Assembly (NCBI RefSeq): GCF_001270065.2 | Contig: NZ_LFYT02000011.1 | Span: 51,129-115,128 of the forward strand | DNA: 64,000 nucleotides | DNA from: Limnohabitans planktonicus II-D5 | Lineage (GTDB): Bacteria; Pseudomonadota; Gammaproteobacteria; Burkholderiales; Burkholderiaceae_C | Direction of reading: 5' to 3' | Part shown: piece after piece, positions 36,189 to 45,102 of the stretch | Numbering within the stretch: position 1 is the stretch's first letter | How the letters are laid out: the number at the start of each line of letters is the position of its first letter | Translations under genes and position numbers: made by a program | The notes under the pieces: model-generated | The model's input: the letters and a program-made list of their open reading frames with translations, nothing else | The model's database searches: none | What the model was told of the DNA's origin: nothing

Positions 36189-36509
36189 TTACTTGAACTT
36201 GTAATGGTCCCGATTCAAAACAGCCGCCACCGATGTCACCTCTTCAGGGAACATGCCCAGATTCAGTTCGGTGTTGCACTGCTCCACCATGCCGCGCAGC
36301 AACGATGCATTGTTGATGCGCCCTTGGGGCTTGTAGATGGCGCTGCCGTTGCCGCCCACTTTCGAAACATGGCAGGCCACGCATTTGCTGTCAGCGATCA
36401 ATTTTTCGCCCAGCTTGTAGTCGGCCTCCTTGAAGATGGCGGGCTGAGCCTGAGCCCACACGGAGAACGTTGCGGTCATCAAACAAACCATCGATGCGTG
36501 CAGTTTCAT
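36189..36509 (-). CDS. Small periplasmic cytochrome c
   Basis: A 106-residue monoheme protein: signal MKLHASMVCLMTATFSVWAQ, heme site KCVACHVSK, then PQGRINNASLLRGMVEQCNT with a possible Met ligand. The family is not recognised beyond the heme motif. ATG 36509 is used; a GTG three codons earlier is possible. It lies in the sox region and could be an electron carrier for SoxAX or SoxCD (inference). Confidence 0.75.
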   Translation of the reverse strand: MKLHASMVCLMTATFSVWAQAQPAIFKEADYKLGEKLIADSKCVACHVSKVGGNGSAIYKPQGRINNASLLRGMVEQCNTELNLGMFPEEVTSVAAVLNRDHYKFK

Positions 36510-36526
36510 TGGATTCACCCATCAAA

Positions 36527-36562
36527 AAAGCCGCTCAAGGGCGAACCCCTGAGCGGCAAATA
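36527..36562 (-). terminator. Terminator after the class I cytochrome gene
   Basis: GCCGCTCA...TGAGCGGC with paired GGG/CCC inside and TTTTTT on the minus strand. It follows the gene at 36629. Confidence 0.75.
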
Positions 36563-36628
36563 AAGCCACGAGTACAAATCGAGCTTTCTCAAGCATTCAA
36601 TGTTCATCAAGCCCGTTAAGGCTTGCGT

Positions 36629-36937
36629 TCATTTGGCACCGGCCAAAATCCAGGTGGCCAAAGTCAGCGCATCGGCATCACTCAATGCCGCCTGTGCAGG
36701 CATGGGCACAGGGCCCCACTTGCCTGAACCACCGGCCTTGATGCTCTTGGCCAAAGTGGCTGCTGCGTCTTTTTGGCCGCCATATTTTTTGGCCACGTCC
36801 TGGTAAGAGGGGCCCACCAGTTTCTTGTCCACAGCATGGCAAGCCATGCAGGCGTTTTTCTTGGCCATGTCCAGGTTGGCAAAAGCGGGGGAAGAAGCCA
36901 AGGCTGCGACAGCGGCAAGCGCAAAAATCAATTTCAT
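36629..36937 (-). CDS. Class I cytochrome c (c551/c8 type)
   Basis: A 102-residue cytochrome with signal MKLIFALAAVAALASSPAFA, heme site CMACHAVDKKLVGPS and Met ligand in WGPVPMPAQ. The fold and length match cytochromes c551/c8, which often shuttle electrons from Sox enzymes to oxidases. It has its own terminator and a separate upstream palindrome, so it may be a single-gene unit. Confidence 0.88.
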   Translation of the reverse strand: MKLIFALAAVAALASSPAFANLDMAKKNACMACHAVDKKLVGPSYQDVAKKYGGQKDAAATLAKSIKAGGSGKWGPVPMPAQAALSDADALTLATWILAGAK

Positions 36938-36955
36938 GAGAACTCCAAATGGGGG

Positions 36956-36985
36956 GTTTAAATATAACCAGTCGCTAATTTAAAC
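36956..36985. promoter_or_regulatory. Palindrome upstream of the cytochrome c551-type gene
   Basis: GTTTAAAT (36956-36963) and ATTTAAAC (36978-36985) are perfect inverted arms separated by 14 bases, starting 18 bp upstream of the ATG at 36937. A candidate operator. The regulator is unknown. Confidence 0.4.
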
Positions 36986-37105
36986 GAAATCAACGCGTCT
37001 TTGTGCACACCCGAGATGGTTATGCGCTGGCGATTTTACTGAGCACACCCCTGCCAAAACACCCACAACAGGCCCAAAGCCTTGCCGCTGACGCGGCCAT
37101 CAGGC

Positions 37106-37486
37106 TCAACCAAAACTGGGTTGTTCAGGCTTGACCAGCGTTTTGCCTGCAGCAGCCCAGGCATCAAAACCACCCGCAATGGAGCTGACATTCAAGTAAC
37201 CCATGGCTTGCATGGTTTGCGCAGCCAGTGCAGCACGTCCACTGGTTTTGCAGTACAGCACCACCTTCAAGTCGCGCCCAGACAAGGCGGGTGTGCCGCT
37301 GAGCTTGAACTCCAGCAAGCCCCTGGGGACCAGCACCGCGCCGGGCAAATGGCCTGCGGCAAACTCATCAGCTTCCCGCACATCGATCAGTACATCGGCT
37401 TGGCGAATGGCTTCTTCGGCATCGGCCAAGGTGACTTCATGGACAGCGGCTTTGGCCTGCATGACCAGATCTTGGGCGTTTTTCAT
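37106..37486 (-). CDS. Single-domain rhodanese
   Basis: A 126-residue sulfurtransferase without a signal peptide. DVLIDVREADEFAAGHLPGA precedes the active loop LYCKTSGRA with catalytic Cys79. It should carry sulfane sulfur as a cysteine persulfide. It follows the tolC-like gene by 28 bp and probably belongs to the efflux operon, linking that system to sulfur stress. Confidence 0.88.
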   Translation of the reverse strand: MKNAQDLVMQAKAAVHEVTLADAEEAIRQADVLIDVREADEFAAGHLPGAVLVPRGLLEFKLSGTPALSGRDLKVVLYCKTSGRAALAAQTMQAMGYLNVSSIAGGFDAWAAAGKTLVKPEQPSFG

Positions 37487-37514
37487 GGGGTGTCTCCTTC
37501 GTTAAATCTGGATA

Positions 37515-38897
37515 TCAGGGCTGCAATTGTGCGTTCAGCGTTTGCAAGCTGTGCACCGACAGGCTGCCGGTCAAGGCATCGAGTTGGATGCGGGTGCTGA
37601 GCAAGTCGGTTTGTGCACGCAACCAAGCCAATTCGGTTTGGGCCGCGTCGTTTTCAGCTTGCAACAATTCCAGCGTGGTGCGGTCACCCACTTGCCGTCC
37701 CAGACGGGTCGCGTCCAGGCGCGCTGTGCTGGCTTTCCATGCCGCTTGCATGGCCGACAAACGGGCTGGGCCCGTTTGCAGCGCCAACCAGACTGACCGG
37801 GCTTGTTGCTGCGCTTGTTGCAGGGCCATGTCGGCTTCAGCGGCCGCTTGTGCCTGCGCACTCAGCGCCTCTTGCAGTTTGGCGCTGCGCCAACCGCCTG
37901 TGTACAAAGGCACATTCAGACTCAAACCCAGCATTTGCTGGCTTTGCGTGTTGGACGATGTCCCAAAGTCACCCTCGCCGCTCAAACGATCGCGTCCGAC
38001 AGAAGCGACCAAGTCCAGCGTGACGCCGCCACTGCGCGCGTGCTTTTTGAGCTCTTGGCGGGCCACATCGTGTTGGGCTTTTTTCAGCAGCAAGCCAGTG
38101 TTGGCTTGTTGCACTTGGGCCAGCACCTGCTCCAAAGAAGGCACAGCAGATACTTCCGTCTCGGTTTTGGGCGCTTGCAGCTTCAAAGCGTCTGCACTCA
38201 AGCGCGTGGAGTCAGCCAGCACACTGCGGGCCATGTGCACTTCGCTGTCTGCGGCCAACAGTTGCGCTTGCAAACCGGCGGCACGGGCCGTGGCCTCGTG
38301 CGTATCGGTCACAGGCAAGTCGCCGAGGGCATAGCGGTCTTGCACTTCGGTCAGCGATCGGCTCACAGCCGCATGTTGGTTTTTCAACACCTGCTGCTGA
38401 CGCTCGGCCAGCAACAGATTGAAATACCGTTGCACCGTGAGCAGCATGAACTGTTGCTGGGCCAGGTCGGCACGCAGTTCGGCCACGCCCGCTGCGGTGT
38501 GCAATTGGGCTTGCTGGGCCTGGCGCTCGGGGCTGTACAGCGGCTGCTTGGCTTGCAATGACCAACGGGTGGAAGTGGCGGCGTTGGCAGACGTGGCAAA
38601 GTTCCCCGACATGGGTGGTCCACCCATCGAAAACTGCGCCCCCTGCGTGCGGGTGTCCGCCGACATGCCACCCACCGTGGCGCTGCCCATCAGCACAGGC
38701 CGCCACAAGGCTTTGGCCTGATCTTCAAAGGCTTGCACCGATGAGCGCGTGGCCGCGACCACCTGCATTTGGGGGTCGTGCTGGCGCGCTTGTTCCCAAG
38801 TTTGCAGCAGATCCAGAGCTTGCGCGGATGGAGCGGCCAGCAAGGCCGCCAGCACCCAGCCGCTCAGGGGCCGGGGTTTGAACAGTGGCGAGCGCAT
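37515..38897 (-). CDS. TolC-family outer-membrane efflux protein
   Basis: A 460-residue protein with a signal peptide (ends PSAQA), opening LDLLQTWEQARQHDPQMQ, and long Gln/Ala-rich coiled-coil helices in two repeats, as in TolC. It should form the outer-membrane duct for the RND pump encoded just upstream in the same operon (39157 and 42375). Confidence 0.88.
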   Translation of the reverse strand: MRSPLFKPRPLSGWVLAALLAAPSAQALDLLQTWEQARQHDPQMQVVAATRSSVQAFEDQAKALWRPVLMGSATVGGMSADTRTQGAQFSMGGPPMSGNFATSANAATSTRWSLQAKQPLYSPERQAQQAQLHTAAGVAELRADLAQQQFMLLTVQRYFNLLLAERQQQVLKNQHAAVSRSLTEVQDRYALGDLPVTDTHEATARAAGLQAQLLAADSEVHMARSVLADSTRLSADALKLQAPKTETEVSAVPSLEQVLAQVQQANTGLLLKKAQHDVARQELKKHARSGGVTLDLVASVGRDRLSGEGDFGTSSNTQSQQMLGLSLNVPLYTGGWRSAKLQEALSAQAQAAAEADMALQQAQQQARSVWLALQTGPARLSAMQAAWKASTARLDATRLGRQVGDRTTLELLQAENDAAQTELAWLRAQTDLLSTRIQLDALTGSLSVHSLQTLNAQLQP

Positions 38898-38915
38898 GTC
38901 TTTGCTGCCGTCTGT

Positions 38916-39125
38916 TCAGCAACCGCGCTCAACGCCCAGCTTGCTCAAAATGGACTCCATCAAGCACCACTTGGTCAGGGCGCTTTGCAGCAAATTCAAA
39001 CCCACAAAAGCGGTGAAGGCCAGCCACCACTCATTGACAAAAACGGGACTGCCCTCCACGCCCAAAGCCAAAGACAGCAAGACAAAAAAGCCAGCGAGCA
39101 AACGAACGATTTGCCAAGATTTCAT
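38916..39125 (-). CDS. DUF2892 small membrane protein
   Basis: A 69-residue protein with two hydrophobic helices (IVRLLAGFFVLLSLALG and WWLAFTAFVGLNLLQSALT), then the conserved CLMESILSKLG with two C-terminal cysteines. DUF2892 proteins, often fused or linked to rhodaneses such as YgaP, are inner-membrane proteins. It lies between the RND and tolC-like genes, with the rhodanese two genes on. Confidence 0.8.
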   Translation of the reverse strand: MKSWQIVRLLAGFFVLLSLALGVEGSPVFVNEWWLAFTAFVGLNLLQSALTKWCLMESILSKLGVERGC

Positions 39126-39156
39126 GATTCAAACTCCAAGGGGTTAAAGAAAAAAT

Positions 39157-42100
39157 TTAAGCGCCGTACTTTTTGCGGTACGCCACGTAATACAAAGTCG
39201 GGATGACCACCAGCGTCAGGACCGTGGACACAAAGATGCCAAAGATCAGCGAGATGGCCAGGCCGTTGAAGATCGGGTCGTCCAGAATGAAGAAGGCACC
39301 GATCATGGCCGCCAGGCCCGTGAGCATGATGGGCTGGGCACGGGTGATGGCCGACTGCACAATGGCCCGCTTGAATTCCATGCCGCTTTGCACCTGCAGG
39401 TTGATGAAGTCCACCAGCAAGATCGAGTTGCGCACGATGATGCCGGCCAACGCGATCATGCCGATCATGCTGGTGGCGGTGTATTGCGCGTGCAGCAAGG
39501 CGTGGCCTGGCATCACCCCAATAATGGTCAGCGGGATCGGCGCCATGATGATGAGAGGCGTGAGGTACGAGCCAAACTGCGCCACCACCAGTAAATAGAT
39601 CAGGATCAGACCCACCCCATAGGCTGCGCCCATGTCGCGGAAGGTCTCATACGTGATTTGCGACTCGCCATCCCACTTGATGCTGTAACCACGCCAGGCG
39701 TCGTCAGGCTGGTGGATGAAGTACTCTTCAATCCGCTCACCGTCCGGGCCTTTGATCTGGGCCACGTCACTGCGCATTTTGAACAACCCATACAAAGGGC
39801 TGTCCACCTTGCCGGCCATGTCGGCGTTGACAAAGTTCACAGGCAGCATGTCTTTGTGGATGACGGGCTGCTCGCGCAGCGTGTCGCTCACGGTGACCAG
39901 CTCACGCAGGGCCACCACCTTGCCTGTGGCGCTTTTCACGCCCAGCTGCAGCAAGGCGTCCAGATCGCCATGCAAGTGCTCGGGCAGCTGAATCAAGGCG
40001 GGCACCGGGTACTTGCTGCCGTCATGCAAATACGTGACAGACTCGCCCGCCAAACCGGCGCGCAATGTGGTCACGATGGCTTGTTGCGACACGCCCAGCA
40101 CGGCCGCTTTGCGGCGGTCCACCAGCAGCAGCTTGCGCGGCGCATCGTCAATGGAACTGTCATCGATGTCCACCACACCTTCGGTTTTTTCAAACACGGC
40201 GCGCACCGACTTGGCCACTTGGCGACGGCCTTCGGCATCGGGCCCATAAATCTCGGCCACGATGGGCGACATCACGGGCGGGCCCGGTGGCACTTCGACC
40301 ACTTTGACGTTGGCACCGTGCTTGCGGCCGATCTCTTGCAAGGCCGGACGGACACGCGTGGCAATCACATGGCTCTTGTCGCTGCGCTCGGACTTGCGCA
40401 CCAGATTCACCTGGAGATCGCCCAGCTCGGAGCCTGCACGCAGGTAGTACTGGCGCACCAAACCGTTGAAGTTGATCGGCGAAGCCGTGCCCACATAAGC
40501 TTGGTAATGCGTCACCTCGGGCACGGTGGCCAGGTGGCCGCCCAGCTCGCGCATCACAGCGGCGGTTCTCTCCAAAGGTGTGCCCGCAGACATGTCCACC
40601 ACCACCTGAAACTCCGATTTATCGTCAAAGGGCAGCATCTTGAGCATGACCAGCCCAGTGACCGGCAGGACCAAGGACAAAGCGATCAAACCCGCAATGC
40701 CCAAGCCCAGCAGCTTGCGGTTGCGCCCGCCTGATTGGTTGTCGAGCAAAGGTTTGAAGATTTTTTCAAACAGGGGTTCTAGCTTGGCGCTCAGACCGCT
40801 GTGTCCCCCACCCCTTGCATTCTCATCGTGCGCATGGCCAGACGGCTTCATCCACATGCCCGACAACCATGGCGTGATGACAAAGGCAATGGCCAACGAC
40901 AGCAACATGCCCAAGCTGGCATTGATTGGGATAGGGCTCATGTAAGGGCCCATCAGGCCGCTCACAAAGGCCATGGGCAACAAGGCCGCGATCACGGTGA
41001 AGGTGGCCAAGATGGTGGGGCCACCGACTTCGTCCACCGCACCGGGAATGATCTCGCGGATGCTTTTACCCGGATACAGCTGTTGGTGGCGGTGGATGTT
41101 TTCCACCACCACGATCGCGTCGTCCACCAAAATGCCGATGGAAAAGATCAGGGCAAACAGCGACACGCGGTTGAGCGTGAAGCCCCAGGCCCAAGAGGCG
41201 AATAAAGTCGCCGTCAGCGTCAAGATGACCGCCACGCCGACGATGGCGGCTTCGCGGCGCCCCAGCGCCATGAACACCAGCGCCACCACCGAAGCGGTGG
41301 CAAACAGCAGCTTCTGAATCAGTTTTTGCGCCTTGTCGTTGGCGGTTTCACCGTAGTTGCGGGTCTCCACCACCTGCACGTTGTCAGGGATCACCGTGCC
41401 TTGCAGCTTCTCAACGCGGCTCTTGACACCATTGGCCACATCGATGGCGTTTTCGCCCGATTTTTTGGTGATGGACAGCGTCACGGCGGCAAACTCTTCG
41501 CCGCCATTTTTGTCGTTGTTGCCGTGCCAGACATAACGCTCGGCGGGCATGGGGCCATCTTTCACGCTGGCCACGTCTTTCAAAAAGACGGGCTTGCCCT
41601 GAACCACTTGCACGACCAGATCGGCCACGTCGCTGGCTTGCGCCAGGTGTGGACCGGCCTCAATGGCCACGCTCTGGTTGGCACCCAGCAATTCACCCAC
41701 GGGCAAGCCGAGGTTGGCCGACTGCAAGGCCATGCGCAAGTCGTGCACGGTGACGCCCGATCCGTTCATGCGCTGCGGGTCGATCTGCACCAGCACCGCA
41801 CGCCGCGGGCCACCAATGGTGACCACATCGCGGGTGCCGGGCACGCGCTTGATGTCGGCCTCGATGCTGTGCGCCACGCGCTCCAGATCAAAAGCGCTCA
41901 CGTCTGCGTTTTTGCCGTGCAAGGTCAAAGACACGATGGGCACATCGTCGATGCCCTTGGGTTTGATCAAAGGCTCAGGCAGACCCAGGTTGCGTGGCAA
42001 CCAGTCAGCGTTTTCGCGGATCGTGTCGTGCAACTTGACCAGCGCCTCGGTGCGCGGCACGCCCACCTTGAACTGCACCGTCAGGATGGCCACGCCGGGG

Positions 42101-42378
42101 CGCGAGACCGAATACACATGCTCGACACCCGCGATCTTGGAGAGCACCTGCTCGGCCGGGATCGCCACCATTTGCTCGACATCGCGCACCGATGCGCCCG
42201 GAAAAGGTGCGATCACGTTGGCCATGGTCACGTTGATTTGCGGCTCTTCTTCGCGGGGCGTCACCATCACGGCAAACACACCCAGCAAAAACGCCACCAG
42301 CGCCAGCAAAGGCGTGATTTGTGCACGCTGGAAGGCTGCCGCGATGCGGCCCGAAATGCCCATTTTTTGCTCGCTCAT
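39157..42378 (-). CDS. RND-family efflux pump, inner-membrane component
   Basis: A 1073-residue transporter with 12 transmembrane helices and two large periplasmic loops. It begins with REEEPQINVTMANVIAPFPG, and helix 4 has the proton-relay VDDAIVVVENIHRH. The acidic pair DD and the REEEPQI motif place it with the AcrB/MdtB-like efflux pumps and not the heavy-metal CzcA group. The exported substrate is unknown. Its start overlaps the adaptor gene stop as ATGA. Confidence 0.9.
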   Translation of the reverse strand: MSEQKMGISGRIAAAFQRAQITPLLALVAFLLGVFAVMVTPREEEPQINVTMANVIAPFPGASVRDVEQMVAIPAEQVLSKIAGVEHVYSVSRPGVAILTVQFKVGVPRTEALVKLHDTIRENADWLPRNLGLPEPLIKPKGIDDVPIVSLTLHGKNADVSAFDLERVAHSIEADIKRVPGTRDVVTIGGPRRAVLVQIDPQRMNGSGVTVHDLRMALQSANLGLPVGELLGANQSVAIEAGPHLAQASDVADLVVQVVQGKPVFLKDVASVKDGPMPAERYVWHGNNDKNGGEEFAAVTLSITKKSGENAIDVANGVKSRVEKLQGTVIPDNVQVVETRNYGETANDKAQKLIQKLLFATASVVALVFMALGRREAAIVGVAVILTLTATLFASWAWGFTLNRVSLFALIFSIGILVDDAIVVVENIHRHQQLYPGKSIREIIPGAVDEVGGPTILATFTVIAALLPMAFVSGLMGPYMSPIPINASLGMLLSLAIAFVITPWLSGMWMKPSGHAHDENARGGGHSGLSAKLEPLFEKIFKPLLDNQSGGRNRKLLGLGIAGLIALSLVLPVTGLVMLKMLPFDDKSEFQVVVDMSAGTPLERTAAVMRELGGHLATVPEVTHYQAYVGTASPINFNGLVRQYYLRAGSELGDLQVNLVRKSERSDKSHVIATRVRPALQEIGRKHGANVKVVEVPPGPPVMSPIVAEIYGPDAEGRRQVAKSVRAVFEKTEGVVDIDDSSIDDAPRKLLLVDRRKAAVLGVSQQAIVTTLRAGLAGESVTYLHDGSKYPVPALIQLPEHLHGDLDALLQLGVKSATGKVVALRELVTVSDTLREQPVIHKDMLPVNFVNADMAGKVDSPLYGLFKMRSDVAQIKGPDGERIEEYFIHQPDDAWRGYSIKWDGESQITYETFRDMGAAYGVGLILIYLLVVAQFGSYLTPLIIMAPIPLTIIGVMPGHALLHAQYTATSMIGMIALAGIIVRNSILLVDFINLQVQSGMEFKRAIVQSAITRAQPIMLTGLAAMIGAFFILDDPIFNGLAISLIFGIFVSTVLTLVVIPTLYYVAYRKKYGA

Positions 42379-43469
42379 GGGGCTGCTTTCGGAAGTTTCT
42401 TGCCAAGGCTGGCGGGCTCGGTCACCACCTGCTCACCCGCGTTCACGCCGGTCAACACCTCCACCGTCTGGCCCGAAGTGCGGCCCAAGCGCACCTGGCG
42501 CAAACGCGGTTGCCCTTTCGCGTCCATCACGTAAACACCGGTCATCTCGGCGCGGCGCACGATGGCTGTGAGCGGCAAAAACACGCGGCCACCTTGGGCT
42601 GCATCCTTGGCCCCGTTCTGGGCCGCAGCGCTGGCCGAGCTGCCAGGCACCCAAACCCGGGCAAACATGCCGGGCACCAAGCCCTCAACGCCCGCAGGCA
42701 AAGCCACGCGCAACTGCGCGGTGTGCGTCACCGGGTCTACAGAGGGCAGCAGTTGCACGCTGGCCGCTGCCACGCTGGTGTGGCCCGCGATCTCGTAGCG
42801 CACCGCTTTGAGTTGCTGACGCACGCCTTCAATCATCGACTGCGGCACGGCCGCGCTCACGCGCAAAGCCGAGGGGTCGTGCAAAGTCACCAAGGGGCGA
42901 CCGGGCATGGCCATGTCACCCAAGGTGACGGGCACATCGGACACCACGCCATTGAAGGGGGCACGCACGCTGAAGAAACCCGTCTGGGTTTGGGCCGCGC
43001 GGGTTTGGGCTTGCTGAGCCTGCACCTGGGCCTGGGCGGCTTCGAACTGGGCTTGGGCGCGTTCAAGCGCGCCCTGACTGATGTATTGCTTTTCAAACAA
43101 CTGCCTTTGCCGCGCCAACTCTTGGCTGGCAACGCGCAAGCCCGCCTGCGCGGCTTCGAGCTGGGCGCTGCTGCCCGCCACATTTTGCTGGGCAGCGCTG
43201 GCGTCGATGCGCAGCAACTCCTGGCCGACCCGCACCCGGTCACCGGCCTTCACGTTCAAATTGACGATGGCACCAGGTACTTGGGCAGACAAGGTGGCCT
43301 GGCGCACCGCCTCGACCACGGCGTCCAGGCTGACCTCTTGAGCTCCTGCCGCACTGGCTTGGGCGGCCACACTTTTGACCGCTGCCACATCTGCATTGGC
43401 CCAAACAGGGGCAGTGCCCAAGCCGGTGAGTGTGATGGCCGTAGCCAAAAGAAATCGTCTGTTCATCAA
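42375..43469 (-). CDS. RND efflux periplasmic adaptor (membrane fusion protein)
   Basis: A 364-residue protein with a signal peptide, a lipoyl-like half (VPGAIVNLNVKAGDRVRVGQ), an Ala/Gln-rich coiled-coil hairpin (residues 95-155) and beta-barrel segments (FFSVRAPFNGVVSD). It is the first gene of the efflux operon and diverges from an ArsR gene. Confidence 0.9.
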   Translation of the reverse strand: MMNRRFLLATAITLTGLGTAPVWANADVAAVKSVAAQASAAGAQEVSLDAVVEAVRQATLSAQVPGAIVNLNVKAGDRVRVGQELLRIDASAAQQNVAGSSAQLEAAQAGLRVASQELARQRQLFEKQYISQGALERAQAQFEAAQAQVQAQQAQTRAAQTQTGFFSVRAPFNGVVSDVPVTLGDMAMPGRPLVTLHDPSALRVSAAVPQSMIEGVRQQLKAVRYEIAGHTSVAAASVQLLPSVDPVTHTAQLRVALPAGVEGLVPGMFARVWVPGSSASAAAQNGAKDAAQGGRVFLPLTAIVRRAEMTGVYVMDAKGQPRLRQVRLGRTSGQTVEVLTGVNAGEQVVTEPASLGKKLPKAAP

Positions 43470-43509
43470 AGCATCTCTATCAAACCGTTATGTTTACGTG
43501 TTTAGTTGT

Positions 43510-43525
43510 TTGCGTATATGCGCAA
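43510..43525. promoter_or_regulatory. Operator-like palindrome between adaptor gene and arsR gene
   Basis: TTGCGTATATGCGCAA is a 16-bp inverted repeat with 14 matching positions in the divergent promoter region. It is the likely binding site of the ArsR protein encoded at 43601. Confidence 0.55.
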
Positions 43526-43600
43526 TAATACAATGAATTTCAACAGCCCGTCAAACATTCTCTGATGACTGACGTCCTTACAATGTGATGTGGAGCACCT

Positions 43601-43936
43601 ATGAAAGATTTGTCAGCCAAAGCACTCGATCAGATTGCCGCCTATTTCCAGGCGCTTTCTGAGCCCACACGCCTGAAAATTCTGAACTTGCTGCGCGATG
43701 CCGAACACAACGTGGGCGAATTGGCCCAACTGAGTGGCTATTCGGCAGCCAACGTCTCGCGCCACTTGTCTTTCCTGGCGCAACACGGCATCGTCGCCCG
43801 AGAAAGCAGGGGCGCGAGCGTGTTCTACAAAGTGAGCGACCCCTCCATCTACGCCCTGTGCGATCTGGTCTGCGCCAACATCGCCCGGCAGTACGAACAA
43901 TCCTCCAGCGACCGGGCCATGTTCACACCGCTGTGA
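43601..43936 (+). CDS. ArsR-family transcriptional regulator
   Basis: A 111-residue winged-helix protein: EPTRLKILNLLRDAEHNVGELAQ, recognition helix YSAANVSRHLSFLAQHG, wing ESRGASVFYKVSD. The C-terminal helix has CDLVC. The helix-2 cysteine of persulfide sensors is replaced (NLLRD), so it would have to sense with the C-terminal pair alone. It is divergent from the RND operon and presumably represses it. Confidence 0.87.
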   Translation: MKDLSAKALDQIAAYFQALSEPTRLKILNLLRDAEHNVGELAQLSGYSAANVSRHLSFLAQHGIVARESRGASVFYKVSDPSIYALCDLVCANIARQYEQSSSDRAMFTPL

Positions 43937-44072
43937 ACCTTTCGACAGCCTGCAAAGTTGTCGATTCGACCGGCTGCGGTTTCAAGCGCCAAACCATGGT
44001 CTTTTGCTCAGCACCCCATCTGATGACGACCTGCTGATCCCAATCGCCTGAGACCAGCACTGTCAAAAATCC

Positions 44073-44522
44073 TCAGGACTTGAGCACCAGCCCATCGGCA
44101 TCGAGCACCCGGATTTGAATCGGGATGCCCTGCCCCACGCTTTGGGTGACGGTACAAAAAACTTCAAACTGGCCCAGCACACGGTCCAGCTGCTCCAGCT
44201 GGGCGGCGCTCACCCCCAGGTGCAAAGTGGCCACCATCTCCAGCACGCGCATGCGGCCCTCGGCATTGCGGCCCACCTGGGCTTGCACCTCGCAGCGCAA
44301 AGGCTCGGGGGCTTGCTTGAATTTGCGCCAAGCAAAAAGCAGTGAATCGCTCAGGCAATTGCCCACCGCTGCACACAGCAATTGCACGGGCGATGGGCCC
44401 AGACCCGTGCCCAATGGCGCGGGCTCGTCGCTGGTCAGCACAGGCATGCTGTCGTCAAAACGGATGTCGAAGCGGTAATCGTGCTGCTGGGTCAGCGTGA
44501 CTGAAATCATTTTTTCGCTCAT
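44073..44522 (-). CDS. OsmC-family protein
   Basis: A 149-residue protein with the OsmC/Ohr layout: LGTGLGPSPVQLLCAAVGNCLSDSL and FEVFCTVTQSVGQGI supply the two reactive cysteines of this thiol peroxidase family. The start at ATG 44522 gives MSEKMISVTL. It may detoxify organic peroxides or handle persulfides. It lies between the ArsR gene and a rhodanese remnant. Confidence 0.85.
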   Translation of the reverse strand: MSEKMISVTLTQQHDYRFDIRFDDSMPVLTSDEPAPLGTGLGPSPVQLLCAAVGNCLSDSLLFAWRKFKQAPEPLRCEVQAQVGRNAEGRMRVLEMVATLHLGVSAAQLEQLDRVLGQFEVFCTVTQSVGQGIPIQIRVLDADGLVLKS

Positions 44523-44710
44523 GGCTTGGCCCTGCTTCGGCGGCATTCCTTGCTGCCTTGCATCAAGCCGGGCGGGTCAAACGTGCTCATGGGAATTACC
44601 TTCCTGGGATGGCTACAAACTGAATGCAGGCCGTTTGCATTGGGACGCACCGAATGGCCTTATTTGAGTTTCAGTCTATATCTCCAGATCTGGCCGCGAC
44701 TTGCAATACA

Positions 44711-45013
44711 TCAAGACTTGGGCGCTCCCACCAGGTTTTGCGGCTTGACCATGGGCCAGCCGCGCTTGGCCCACTTGCACATGCCGCCGTTCACGTCAGG
44801 GATGTTGGTGAAGCCCTGCTCTTGCGGCGCCTGGGCCAAGGCGCGCGATCGGTTTTGGGTGTTGCCATCGGCTTGCTTGGAGATCTCGGCCACGCGCTGC
44901 GCCCCCTGGCTCATGGGCAGCACGGCCACACCTTGCCCCATGCCCGACCAGCAAGGCGTGCCGCCGAACAGACAAGTGATCGACCAACAGTTTGAATGGC
45001 GACAAGCGTTCAT
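44711..45013 (-). pseudogene. Degenerate rhodanese
   Basis: The C-terminal third is clearly rhodanese-like (EQGFTNIPDVNGGMCKWAKR). The preceding region NTQNRSRALAQAP corresponds to the active loop but lacks the catalytic cysteine, and the N-terminal 28 residues (with WSITCLFGGTPCW) do not resemble the fold. The frame is open over 100 codons. It is either a decayed gene or a non-catalytic relative; decay is more likely. Confidence 0.55.
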
Positions 45014-45024
45014 AGCTTTTGGCT

Positions 45025-45077
45025 AATGATAGATTAAATAAAACAAAACTTCATTTTGATTTATCAATACTATCATT
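45025..45077. promoter_or_regulatory. AT-rich imperfect dyad upstream of the ZIP transporter
   Basis: Ends AATGATAG and CTATCATT are perfect inverses, and the interior continues with partial symmetry. The AT content is far above that of the surrounding genes. It occupies the gap between the rhodanese remnant and the ZIP gene and probably holds a promoter with a repressor site. Confidence 0.4.
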
Positions 45078-45102
45078 CACCTCTTGAACGAACCACACAA
45101 CC

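Noticed and set aside
37106..39125. Assignment of the rhodanese and DUF2892 genes to the sox operon
   Set aside because: They are close to the TolC and RND genes (28 and 31-bp gaps) and separated from sox by two terminators or regulatory gaps and array C.
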